Source: Streptomyces rishiriensis (GTDB lineage Bacteria > Actinomycetota > Actinomycetes > Streptomycetales > Streptomycetaceae). From it: DNA of 64,000 nucleotides. Both the position numbers and the translations under genes were made by a program. Position 1 is the first letter of the stretch. Each line of letters starts with the position of its first letter. The stretch spans positions 124,001-188,000 of the forward strand of contig NZ_BEWA01000019.1 of the NCBI RefSeq assembly GCF_003112535.1, in the 5' to 3' direction. Shown piece by piece: positions 34,431 through 43,811 of the stretch. The notes below the pieces were generated by a model. It made no database searches. It saw only the letters and a program-made list of their open reading frames with translations, and was not told where the DNA came from.

Positions 34431-36053
34431 TCACGCCGGATTGCCGGTGGAGACCTTGAGCTCGATCTCGGGCATGTTCTTGGGGTCGACGTCCGTGTCG
34501 GCGGAGGGGAACTGGTCCATGACCGCCCCGTCGCCGTACGTGTTCTCGTCGACCTTGGTGATCTTGTACTGCCAGCCGGCGGCCTGGAAGCACGCCTTGA
34601 CCGAGCCGATGTACTTGAATTTGAAGTTCGGCACCCGGATCTTGGCGGGGTCGTTGTACGACTCCTGCGGCTCGGAGCACTCCGTCGCGTCGATCGTCTT
34701 GGAGGTGTCCGGCGCGCGGTAGTTCGCCGCCTTCGTCGCCGCCGGCGAGGAACTCGCGGTCCCGCCGCCGCCCTTGGAGTCGTCGTGGGAGCCGCCGCCC
34801 ACGGTGAGGCTGGCGATCAGACCGCCGACCGCGACCACGGCGACGACGGCCGAGCCGATGAGGACCGGCCTGCTGTTCCTGCGGCCGCCCGAGGGCACCG
34901 CGGTCGACGGCTGCGGGCTGAGGTTGTACGCGTGCGGGGTGTGCTGCGCCTGCTGGTTGTATGCCGGAGCGGGCGTCTGATAGCCGCCCTGCTGGGGATA
35001 GCCGTAGGACGCGGCGGGCGTCGGAGTGCCGTACGGGTTCGGCCCGGGCTGGTACGGCGTCTGCACGCTTCCCTGCGGCGGGGTGCTCTGGCCGACCGGC
35101 GGGAACACCGCCGAGCCGACGCCCGCGCCGCTGGACGTCTGCGCGCCCGGGACGATGCTGGGCGGGGCCGGCTGGAAGGACGCGGCGACGCGCAGGCACT
35201 CGTCGCGCATGGCGACGGCGGTCGGAAAACGCTCGTTCGGGTTCTTCTTCAGCGCGCGGGCGACGAGCGCGTCGACGGCCGGCGGCAGCGCCCGGTTGAT
35301 CGAGGAGGGAGTCACCGGCTCCTCCTGCACGTGCGCGTACGCGATCGCAAGCGGTGAATCGGCCTCGAACGGCAGCCGCCCGGTGACCAGTTGGAACAGC
35401 ATGATGCCGACCGAGTACAGGTCGGACCGGGCGTCCACCCCGCGCCCCAGGGCCTGTTCGGGCGAGAGGTACTGGGGGGTTCCGACGACCATGCCCGTCT
35501 GCGTCATGGAGGTGACGCCGGACTGCATGGCCCGCGCGATGCCGAAGTCCATCACCTTGACCACGCCGCGCTTGGTCATCATCACGTTGCCGGGCTTGAT
35601 GTCGCGGTGGACCAGCCCCATCTCGTGGCTGATCTCCAGCGCCGCCAGCACGTCAGCGGTGATCTTCAACGCCTTGTCGGCAGGCATCGCGCCCTGCCGG
35701 TGCACGTCCTCGTCGAGCACCGAGCCGAGCGGGCGGCCCTCGATGTACTCCATGACGATGTAGGGGGTGGTGAGCCCGTCCACGTCGTCCTCGCCCGTGT
35801 CGAAGACGGAGACGATGTTGGTGTGCGTGAGCTTGGCCACGGCCTGCGCCTCGCGCCGGAAGCGCTCGCGGAAGGCCTGTTCACGGCCCAGTTCGGTGTG
35901 CAGGGTCTTCACCGCGACCTGACGGTCGAGCACGGCGTCGTAGGCGAGGTGGACCGAGGCCATGCCGCCCTCGCCGAGCAAGTCGCGCAGCTGATAGCGG
36001 CCGGCGGCGAGCGCCCGCCCCGCGTACCGGCCCTGCGCGCCGTCCTGGCTCAT
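34431..36053 (-). CDS. membrane Ser/Thr protein kinase with one PASTA-like domain
   Basis: 540 aa. Residues ~18-275 are a Hanks kinase: GEGGMASVHLA, VAVKTL, HRDIKPGNVMMT, DFGIARAM, GTPQYLSPEQALG. Then comes a Pro/Gln/Tyr-rich linker, a membrane helix near 400-420 (SAVVAVVAVGGLIASLTVG) and an extracytoplasmic region of ~110 residues with a single PASTA-like unit (VPNFKFKYIGSVKACFQAAG). Two cysteines in it (in ATECSE and KACFQ) could form a disulfide. PknB kinases have three to four PASTA repeats, so this is a reduced sensor. ATG at 36051-36053 with GGGGGA ~8 bases upstream. Divergent from a second kinase; they are paralogues. Confidence 0.9.
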   Translation of the reverse strand: MSQDGAQGRYAGRALAAGRYQLRDLLGEGGMASVHLAYDAVLDRQVAVKTLHTELGREQAFRERFRREAQAVAKLTHTNIVSVFDTGEDDVDGLTTPYIVMEYIEGRPLGSVLDEDVHRQGAMPADKALKITADVLAALEISHEMGLVHRDIKPGNVMMTKRGVVKVMDFGIARAMQSGVTSMTQTGMVVGTPQYLSPEQALGRGVDARSDLYSVGIMLFQLVTGRLPFEADSPLAIAYAHVQEEPVTPSSINRALPPAVDALVARALKKNPNERFPTAVAMRDECLRVAASFQPAPPSIVPGAQTSSGAGVGSAVFPPVGQSTPPQGSVQTPYQPGPNPYGTPTPAASYGYPQQGGYQTPAPAYNQQAQHTPHAYNLSPQPSTAVPSGGRRNSRPVLIGSAVVAVVAVGGLIASLTVGGGSHDDSKGGGGTASSSPAATKAANYRAPDTSKTIDATECSEPQESYNDPAKIRVPNFKFKYIGSVKACFQAAGWQYKITKVDENTYGDGAVMDQFPSADTDVDPKNMPEIELKVSTGNPA

Positions 36054-36412
36054 CTTCTGCGTCCCCCGTTGGCCTTCTGGCGCCGTTGACTGTCGTTGAT
36101 CGAAAGTGCTATTCCCGGCCAAGTCTGCCGCAGGGCACCGACACGTCAAGCTCGGTGCCCGTTCCGTGACCCTACGAGAAAGAAGCGTCGCGGAAGCGTT
36201 ACAGGTGCCGCTCGGCCGGTACACGGAATTTGCACGGCTGCACGGAGTACGGGTTTGATGGCCGGTCCGTCCCGGACCGGCGCCGGGGGTCCGCCCCGGG
36301 GATCGTTCCGGGGATCGTCCCGGACCGGCGGCTTGCGTGGAGGCTGTAGCGTGGCCGACGGAGACCGTGACAACACCGCGCGCACCGCGGGCAGAAACGA
36401 CGGCGAGGACTG
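36054..36412. other. 359-bp region between divergent kinase genes
   Basis: No gene. It holds the minus-strand promoter listed below and a G+C-rich segment 36260-36335 with repeated CCCGGACCGGCG (twice) and GGGGATCGT (twice), which can fold. I could not assign the plus-strand promoter. Confidence 0.5.
36122..36160 (-). promoter_or_regulatory. probable kinase promoter with flanking inverted repeat
   Basis: Minus strand TTGACG (36149-36144), 16 bp, CAGACT (36127-36122); start near 36115. The -35 sits in the 10-bp spacer of a 9-bp inverted repeat GGGCACCGA (36133-36141) / TCGGTGCCC (36152-36160), a possible operator. Confidence 0.4.
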
Positions 36413-37988
<1,576 letters not shown>

Positions 37989-37993
<5 letters not shown>

Positions 37994-38019
37994 CCCGGTC
38001 GGCAGGTGACCCGGTCGGC
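37989..38019. repeat. 15-bp direct repeat spanning the kinase stop codon
   Basis: GGTGACCCGGTCGGC at 37989-38003 and again at 38005-38019 with one base between. The first copy contains the TGA stop, so the duplication arose at the gene end. Confidence 0.8.
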
Positions 38020-38049
38020 CGGGCACCGCTCGGCGCGGCTGTTTTCCTC

Positions 38050-38092
38050 CTCCACGCGCGCGTGGGCCCTGACCGGGCTCCACGCGCGCGTG
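38050..38092. repeat. two copies of the palindrome CACGCGCGCGTG
   Basis: CTCCACGCGCGCGTG occurs at 38050-38064 and 38078-38092; each includes the perfect 12-bp palindrome CACGCGCGCGTG, centres 28 bp apart. They lie between the convergent kinase and phosphotransferase genes. Confidence 0.85.
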
Positions 38093-38135
38093 CGCGTTCC
38101 GGGGGAACCGGGCGGCCCGCAGGGCCCCCGGCGGG

Positions 38136-39461
38136 TCAGTCCGTGAAAGCCCCGCAGACGGCGTCGTACTCCCGCGTCCACCACACCGCGAGCGCCGAGG
38201 ACGCCGGGAACTGGGAGTCCGCGCGGGTGTCGCCGCGCTCGTAGTGCCAGCGCAGCATCCAGAAGTCGTTGAGCCGTTCCCACCACACGCGGTGCACGGC
38301 TGCCGCGAGTTCGCGGGGCGAGGCTCCCGCCGCCCGCCGGTACGCGCGTGCGTACTGCCGTGTCTTCGGCAGGTCGAGCGTGCCGTCGGGCCGGACGAAG
38401 AAGATCGCGGCCGCGCGGACGGCCTCCTCCGCGCGGGGCTGCACTCCGAGCCGGTCCCAGTCGACGATGGCGGCGGGCGCGTCCCCGCGGTAGAGCAGGT
38501 TGAAGGGGTGGAAGTCCCCGTGCACCCAGCCGACCGGTCCGCCGTGCGGGGGACGCCGGTCGGCGTGCCGTTCCAGGAGCCCGCGCCGCTCCAGGAGGCG
38601 GTGGCGGGCGAGTTCGTCGAAGGAGTCGGCGGGGCGGTGTCGCCGCACGCGCCCGAGGAGGTCGTCGATGAGGACGAAGGTGTCCGCCGGGTCGGAGCTC
38701 GGGGCGGGGGCGTCGGACCGGCCGGGGGCGGTGGGCGCGAAGGGGGCAGCGGACTCGAAGGGGGCGGCGGGCCCGCCCGGGGGCGCCGGCTCGGCCCGGG
38801 CGGGCGGGTCGGCGGGGCCGGCAGGGGTGGCACGGGTGGCATGGACCGATGGAGCGGCGGGCGGGACGGGACCGGCCGCAGGGCAGATGGCCTCGGACGG
38901 AGGCGTGTGCTGCGGGTGGGGGGCGCGTTCGGCGCGCGCGTCGCGCCCGGTCGGGGTGGTGCGCTCCGGTTCGCGCGCCGGAGGCACCCGCTCTCCACGC
39001 CCCGGCGGCGGCTGCCCGGCGGGCGTTCGCATCACGTGCTCCAGGCTGGCGTGCACCACTCCGAGCAGCGCTCCGAGGCGGCCGCACTGGCCGGGGGTGA
39101 GCTGGGAGCCGTGGCGGTGACGGCCCTCGATCCACGGGTGCAGGGCGTAGGCGTGGCCGCCGACGACGGCGACCGTACGGCCGTCGCGGCCGGGCAGCGG
39201 GGGAGCGACCGGGACGCCCAGATCGGCCAGGCGCTCGGTGGCACGGTGCTGGCGGGCGATCGACGCGGGGTCGGCGGTGTCCGGGTCGAAGTGGTGCTTG
39301 AGGAAGTAGCGGCCGCGGGTGGTGCGCAGCCGGTATCCGCGGTTGAGAAGCCCTTCCTCGACGGGCTCGCAGGTGAGCGCGGAGCCGGCGGAGTACCGGT
39401 GGAGCAGAGCGCCCAGAGGGGGCGCGTGGGGCATTGAGGGGGGTACACAGGAGCGCGGCAC
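38136..39461 (-). CDS. APH-family phosphotransferase with long linker insertion
   Basis: 441 aa. N-lobe: GYRLRTTRGRYFLKHHFD with the ATP-binding Lys, and VAVVGGHAYALHPWIEG. C-lobe: WVHGDFHPFNLLY catalytic loop (near 308-320) and AIVDWDRLGV metal motif. Between the lobes, about residues 150-240 are an Ala/Pro/Arg/Glu-rich low-complexity stretch that is not part of the normal fold, making the protein ~100 residues longer than typical. The substrate is unknown (CotS/homoserine-kinase-like group). GTG at 39461 lies 7 bases after a minus-strand TAGCAT, so a leaderless start is likely; the alternative ATG at 39434 has no ribosome site. Sits just upstream of, and divergent from, a bkd operon. Confidence 0.8.
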   Translation of the reverse strand: MPRSCVPPSMPHAPPLGALLHRYSAGSALTCEPVEEGLLNRGYRLRTTRGRYFLKHHFDPDTADPASIARQHRATERLADLGVPVAPPLPGRDGRTVAVVGGHAYALHPWIEGRHRHGSQLTPGQCGRLGALLGVVHASLEHVMRTPAGQPPPGRGERVPPAREPERTTPTGRDARAERAPHPQHTPPSEAICPAAGPVPPAAPSVHATRATPAGPADPPARAEPAPPGGPAAPFESAAPFAPTAPGRSDAPAPSSDPADTFVLIDDLLGRVRRHRPADSFDELARHRLLERRGLLERHADRRPPHGGPVGWVHGDFHPFNLLYRGDAPAAIVDWDRLGVQPRAEEAVRAAAIFFVRPDGTLDLPKTRQYARAYRRAAGASPRELAAAVHRVWWERLNDFWMLRWHYERGDTRADSQFPASSALAVWWTREYDAVCGAFTD

Positions 39462-39772
39462 GCGCCCGATGCTAGGCCACCTTTCCGGCCCGTGAGCTGG
39501 GCGTTGTCACACATGGTCACCAAGTGGCAACACGTGTCACAGGCGGTCGCGTCGGGTCATGCGGAAGCGTGCCGTGAGGGCGCCGGCGAGGGGTCCGCCG
39601 GGCAGGGCGTCCCGTGTGCGCACGGGCCCGCCGACCGCCGTCCCGACCGCCCGAACGGCCGCAGGTAGCTCCCCGAGGGCTCTTCCCGTGGCGCGGGTGG
39701 CCGGGATAACGTGCCGTTGCTCCGGCCTCCTGCAAGGCTGTGACCAGGCTCCTTCCCGACTTTGCCGATTTA

Positions 39773-39786
39773 CTTGGAAATCCAAG
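39773..39786. promoter_or_regulatory. 14-bp palindrome CTTGGAAATCCAAG
   Basis: Perfect 6-2-6 dyad in an A/T-rich patch 24 bp upstream of the -35 of the second bkd operon. Likely a regulator site; the regulator is unknown. Confidence 0.55.
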
Positions 39787-39809
39787 CAAAAATGCAGGTC
39801 AGGTGGGGT

Positions 39810-39839
39810 TTCACAGAAATGTGAAGCACTGGGTAACGT
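39810..39839 (+). promoter_or_regulatory. probable promoter of the second bkd operon with overlapping inverted repeat
   Basis: TTCACA (39810-39815), 18 bp, TAACGT (39834-39839); start near 39846. The -35 is the left arm of the inverted repeat TTCACA-GAAA-TGTGAA (39810-39825), so a protein bound there would block polymerase. The leader to the GTG is about 165 nt. Confidence 0.55.
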
Positions 39840-39933
39840 GTCGACCGCAGGGCGCTCGCCGGGGCACCTGTCACGCCTGTTCCGGCCGAGTGACACCCAC
39901 CCCGTGCACGGGTGTCGGAAACAGGTGAGCCGC

Positions 39934-39962
39934 TCCCCCAGGCTCTTGGAGAGCCGGGGGGA
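39934..39962. repeat. structured Streptomyces-type intergenic palindromic repeat
   Basis: TCCCCC-A-GGCTC / GAGCC-GGGGGGA hairpin in the bkd leader, ending 49 bases before the start codon. Its shape and sequence match a family of C-run/G-run palindromes common between Streptomyces genes; a second member is at 47988-48022. Confidence 0.6.
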
Positions 39963-40010
39963 CCCCAGCCACCCGGCGACCCCGGGGGCCGGACCGACGG
40001 AGGAGCACAC

Positions 40011-41231
40011 GTGACCGTGGAGAGCACTGCCGCGCACAAGCCGCGACGCAGCGCCGGAAGCAAGGCCGGCGCCAGCGGCACCGAGCGCACCCGCACCACC
40101 GCCAGGAAGAGCGCCGAGCCCGAGCTCGTGCAGCTGCTGACGCCTGAGGGCAAGCGGGTGAAGAACGCCAAGAACGCCGAGTACGCCAAGTACGTCTCCG
40201 GTGTCACCCCTGAAGACCTCCGCGGCCTCTACCGCGACATGGTGCTCACCCGCCGCTTCGACGCCGAGGCGACCGCCCTGCAGCGCCAGGGCGAACTGGG
40301 CCTGTGGGCCTCGCTGCTCGGTCAGGAGGCCGCCCAGATCGGCTCCGGCCGGGCCACCCGCGAGGACGACTACGTCTTCCCGACCTACCGCGAGCACGGC
40401 GTCGCCTGGTGCCGCGGGGTCGACCCGACGAACCTGCTCGGCATGTTCCGCGGCGTGAACAACGGCGGCTGGGACCCCAACAGCAACAACTTCCACCTGT
40501 ACACCATCGTCATCGGCTCCCAGACGCTGCACGCGACCGGGTACGCGATGGGCGTCGCCAAGGACGGCGCGGACAGCGCGGTCATCGCCTACTTCGGCGA
40601 CGGCGCCTCCAGCCAGGGCGACGTGGCGGAGTCCTTCACCTTCTCCGCGGTCTACAACGCGCCGGTCGTGTTCTTCTGCCAGAACAACCAGTGGGCGATC
40701 TCCGAGCCCACCGAGAAGCAGACCCGCGTCCCGCTCTACCAGCGCGCCCAGGGCTACGGCTTCCCGGGCGTCCGGGTTGACGGCAACGACGTGCTGGCCT
40801 GCCTCGCGGTCACCCGGTGGGCCCTGGAGCGAGCCCGCAACGGTGAGGGCCCCACCCTCGTCGAGGCGTACACGTACCGCATGGGCGCCCACACCACCTC
40901 CGACGACCCGACGAAGTACCGGGCCGACGAGGAGCGCGAGGCCTGGGAGGCGAAGGACCCGATCCTGCGCCTGCGCCGCCACCTGGAGGCCTCAAACCAC
41001 ACGGACGAGGGATTCTTCGCGGAACTCGAAGCGGAGAGCGAGGCGTTGGGCAGACGAGTGCGCGAAGCGGTCCGCGCCATGCCGGACCCGGACCACTTCG
41101 CGATCTTCGAGAACGTGTACGCGGACGGACACGCGCTGGTCGACGAGGAGCGGGCGCAGTTCGCCGCGTACCAGGCGTCGTTCGCGACGGAATCCGAGAG
41201 CGGCTTCGCCGCGGGCACGGGGGGCAACTGA
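40011..41231 (+). CDS. bkdA: branched-chain 2-oxoacid dehydrogenase E1 alpha (second copy)
   Basis: 406 aa. GDGASSQGDVAESF...FFCQNNQWA is the thiamine-diphosphate motif (~199-230); the YRMGAHTTSDDPTKYR loop is near 290-305. The N-terminal ~45 residues are Lys/Arg/Ala/Thr-rich and disordered-looking, absent from the bkdR-linked copy. GTG at 40011 chosen for AGGAG at 40001-40005; the frame continues upstream through the leader without coding bias. Equivalent to the bkdA1-type cluster of S. coelicolor by order. Together with the next two genes it makes the E1/E2 core. Paralogy with the copy at 24078 is clear but not recent. Confidence 0.9.
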   Translation: MTVESTAAHKPRRSAGSKAGASGTERTRTTARKSAEPELVQLLTPEGKRVKNAKNAEYAKYVSGVTPEDLRGLYRDMVLTRRFDAEATALQRQGELGLWASLLGQEAAQIGSGRATREDDYVFPTYREHGVAWCRGVDPTNLLGMFRGVNNGGWDPNSNNFHLYTIVIGSQTLHATGYAMGVAKDGADSAVIAYFGDGASSQGDVAESFTFSAVYNAPVVFFCQNNQWAISEPTEKQTRVPLYQRAQGYGFPGVRVDGNDVLACLAVTRWALERARNGEGPTLVEAYTYRMGAHTTSDDPTKYRADEEREAWEAKDPILRLRRHLEASNHTDEGFFAELEAESEALGRRVREAVRAMPDPDHFAIFENVYADGHALVDEERAQFAAYQASFATESESGFAAGTGGN

Positions 41232-41232
41232 G

Positions 41233-42225
41233 ATGGCGGACACCGCGACCACCAAGAACCTGGCCCTGGCCAAGGCGATCAACGAGTCGCTGCGCCGCGC
41301 CCTGGAGGCGGACCCCAAGGTCCTGATCATGGGTGAGGACGTCGGCAAGCTCGGCGGCGTCTTCCGGGTCACCGACGGCCTGCAGAAGGACTTCGGCGAG
41401 AGCCGCGTCATCGACACCCCGCTCGCCGAGTCGGGCATCGTGGGCACCGCGATCGGCCTGGCCCTGCGCGGCTACCGCCCGGTGGTGGAGATCCAGTTCG
41501 ACGGCTTCGTCTTCCCGGCCTACGACCAGATCGTCACCCAGCTCGCCAAGATGCACGCGCGGTCGCTCGGCAAGGTCAAGCTGCCCGTCGTCGTGCGCAT
41601 CCCCTACGGCGGCGGCATCGGGGCGGTCGAGCACCACTCGGAGTCGCCGGAAGCGCTCTTCGCGCACGTGTCGGGCCTGAAGATCGTCTCTCCGTCCAAC
41701 GCGTCCGACGCGTACTGGATGATGCAGCAGGCCATCCAGAGCGACGACCCGGTGATCTTCTTCGAGCCGAAGCGGCGCTACTGGGACCGGGCCGAGGTCA
41801 ACACGGAGGCCATCCCCGGCCCGCTGCACAAGGCCCAGGTCGTCCGCGAGGGCACGGACCTGACCCTCGTCGCCTACGGCCCGATGGTGAAGCTCTGCCA
41901 GGAGGTCGCCGCCGCGGCCGCCGAGGAGGGCAAGAACCTGGAGGTCCTGGACCTGCGCTCGGTGTCCCCGCTGGACTTCGACTCGATCCAGACGTCGGTG
42001 GAGAAGACCCGCCGCCTGGTCGTCGTCCACGAGGCGCCGGTGTTCTTCGGGTCGGGCGCGGAGATCGCCGCCCGGATCACCGAGCGCTGCTTCTACCACC
42101 TGGAGGCGCCGGTTCTGCGGGTCGGCGGCTATCACGCCCCGTATCCGCCGGCGCGCCTGGAGGAGGAGTACCTGCCGGGCCTGGACCGGGTGCTCGACGC
42201 CGTCGACCGTGCCCTGGCGTACTGA
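41233..42225 (+). CDS. bkdB: branched-chain 2-oxoacid dehydrogenase E1 beta (second copy)
   Basis: 330 aa. Same landmarks as its paralogue at 25211: LIMGEDVGKLGGVFRVTDGL, DTPLAESGIVGTAIGLALRG, RIPYGGGIGAVEHHSES, and EAPVLRVGGYHAPYPP. One base separates its ATG from the E1 alpha stop. It pairs with the preceding alpha chain in an alpha2beta2 E1. Confidence 0.92.
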   Translation: MADTATTKNLALAKAINESLRRALEADPKVLIMGEDVGKLGGVFRVTDGLQKDFGESRVIDTPLAESGIVGTAIGLALRGYRPVVEIQFDGFVFPAYDQIVTQLAKMHARSLGKVKLPVVVRIPYGGGIGAVEHHSESPEALFAHVSGLKIVSPSNASDAYWMMQQAIQSDDPVIFFEPKRRYWDRAEVNTEAIPGPLHKAQVVREGTDLTLVAYGPMVKLCQEVAAAAAEEGKNLEVLDLRSVSPLDFDSIQTSVEKTRRLVVVHEAPVFFGSGAEIAARITERCFYHLEAPVLRVGGYHAPYPPARLEEEYLPGLDRVLDAVDRALAY

Positions 42226-42235
42226 GGAGAGGGTC

Positions 42236-43723
42236 GTGACGACGATGACGGAAGCGTCCGTACGCGAGTTCAAGATGCCCGACGTGGGCGAGGGGCTCAC
42301 CGAGGCCGAGATCCTCAAGTGGTACGTCCAGCCGGGCGACACGGTCACGGACGGCCAGGTGGTCTGCGAGGTCGAGACCGCCAAGGCCGCCGTGGAACTG
42401 CCCATCCCCTATGACGGCGTCGTGCGCTCGCTGCACTTCCCCGAGGGCACCACGGTCGACGTGGGCATGTCGATCATCGCGGTGGACGTGTCGGGCGGCG
42501 CGGCCGCCGGCCCGGTCGCCGAGGTACCGGCGCAGGCCCCCGCGCAGCCGCCGGCCGCCGCGGTGGAACCCGCGCCGAAGCCCGAGACGGTGACGCCCGC
42601 GACACCCGCGGCGGCGAAGCCGGTGGGATCGGGCCGGCAGCCGGTGCTCGTCGGCTACGGCGTGGCCGTGTCCTCCACCAAGCGTCGGCCGCGCAAGGGG
42701 CCGGAGATCACCGTCCCGCAGGTCCCGGACACCCTTCAGGCCGAGCTGAACGGCCACGGCGGCGCGACCGCCGCCAGGGAGCGCCCGCTGGCCAAGCCAC
42801 CGGTCCGCAAGCTGGCCAAGGACCTCGGCGTCGACCTCGCCACCGTGGTCCCCTCCGGCCCGGACGGCATCATCACCCGCGAGGACGTCCACGCGGCGGC
42901 GAACCCGGCCGCCGTGACCGCACCGGCCGTCGAGCCGGTGACCCCGGCCGCGGCCCCCGCGGCCGCCCCGGCGACCCCGGTCCCGGCCCCCGCGGCCGCG
43001 CCCGTGGCGTCGTACGACACGGCCCGGGAGACCCGCGTCCCGGTCAAGGGCGTGCGCAAGGCGACGGCGGCGGCGATGGTCGGCTCGGCGTTCACCGCGC
43101 CGCACGTCACGGAGTTCGTGACGATCGACATGACCCGCACGCTGAAGCTCGTCGAGGAGCTCAAGCGGGACAAGGACATGCAGGGGCTCAGGGTCAACCC
43201 GCTCCTCGTCATCGCCAAGGCCCTGCTGGTCGCCGTCAAGCGTCACCCGGAGATCAACGCGTCCTGGGACGAGGCGGCACAGGAGATCGTGGTCAAGCAC
43301 TACGTCAACCTGGGCATCGCGGCGGCCACCCCCAGAGGGCTGCTGGTCCCCAACATCAAGGACGCCCACGCCCAGACGCTGCCGCAGCTGGCGCAGTCCC
43401 TCGGCGACCTGGTGTCCACGGCGAGGGAGGGCAAGACGTCCCCCGCCGCCATGCAGGGCGGCACGGTGACCATCACCAACGTCGGCGTCTTCGGCGTCGA
43501 CACCGGCACCCCGATCCTCAACCCCGGAGAGTCCGCGATCCTCGCCATCGGCGCGATCAGGCTCCAGCCGTGGGTCCACAAGGGCAAGGTCAAGCCCCGT
43601 CAGGTCACCACCCTGGCGCTGAGCTTCGACCACCGCCTCGTGGACGGGGAACTGGGCTCCAAGGTGCTGGCCGACGTGGCGGCGATCCTGGAGCAGCCGA
43701 AGAAGCTGATCACCTGGGGCTGA
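42236..43723 (+). CDS. bkdC: branched-chain 2-oxoacid dehydrogenase E2 (second copy)
   Basis: 495 aa. Lipoyl domain with modified Lys in VETAKAAVELP (~52); Ala/Pro linker; subunit-binding domain near 185-220 (KPPVRKLAKDLGVDLATVV); second Ala/Pro linker; acyltransferase domain with FDHRLVDGE catalytic motif near 470. GTG 42236 sits 3 bases after GAGGAGAGGG (42224-42233); the in-frame ATG at 42245 would be better spaced from that site and would remove three residues. A palindrome GCCGGCCTCAGGCCGGC (43805-43821) between this gene and the convergent MFS gene may act as terminator. No E3 gene follows. Confidence 0.92.
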   Translation: MTTMTEASVREFKMPDVGEGLTEAEILKWYVQPGDTVTDGQVVCEVETAKAAVELPIPYDGVVRSLHFPEGTTVDVGMSIIAVDVSGGAAAGPVAEVPAQAPAQPPAAAVEPAPKPETVTPATPAAAKPVGSGRQPVLVGYGVAVSSTKRRPRKGPEITVPQVPDTLQAELNGHGGATAARERPLAKPPVRKLAKDLGVDLATVVPSGPDGIITREDVHAAANPAAVTAPAVEPVTPAAAPAAAPATPVPAPAAAPVASYDTARETRVPVKGVRKATAAAMVGSAFTAPHVTEFVTIDMTRTLKLVEELKRDKDMQGLRVNPLLVIAKALLVAVKRHPEINASWDEAAQEIVVKHYVNLGIAAATPRGLLVPNIKDAHAQTLPQLAQSLGDLVSTAREGKTSPAAMQGGTVTITNVGVFGVDTGTPILNPGESAILAIGAIRLQPWVHKGKVKPRQVTTLALSFDHRLVDGELGSKVLADVAAILEQPKKLITWG

Positions 43724-43811
43724 GCGGCACGGCCCGGCGGAGGGAGCCGCGCCCCGGTCACACGGGTCGCGGCGCCCCCTCGCCGAGCCGCGCGGGGAGG
43801 AGCAGCCGGCC

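Larger units (their letters stand above)
39462..40010. other. 549-bp region between the APH gene and the second bkd operon
   Basis: No gene with coding bias. It contains a leaderless-type -10 for the APH gene, two operator-like palindromes, the bkd promoter, and a structured repeat in the bkd leader, each listed separately. 39760-39840 is notably AT-richer than the rest of the window. Confidence 0.6.

Noticed and set aside
39912..40010. N-terminal extension of the second E1 alpha from an upstream GTG
   Set aside because: It would translate a structured leader with no coding bias, and AGGAG supports the GTG at 40011.
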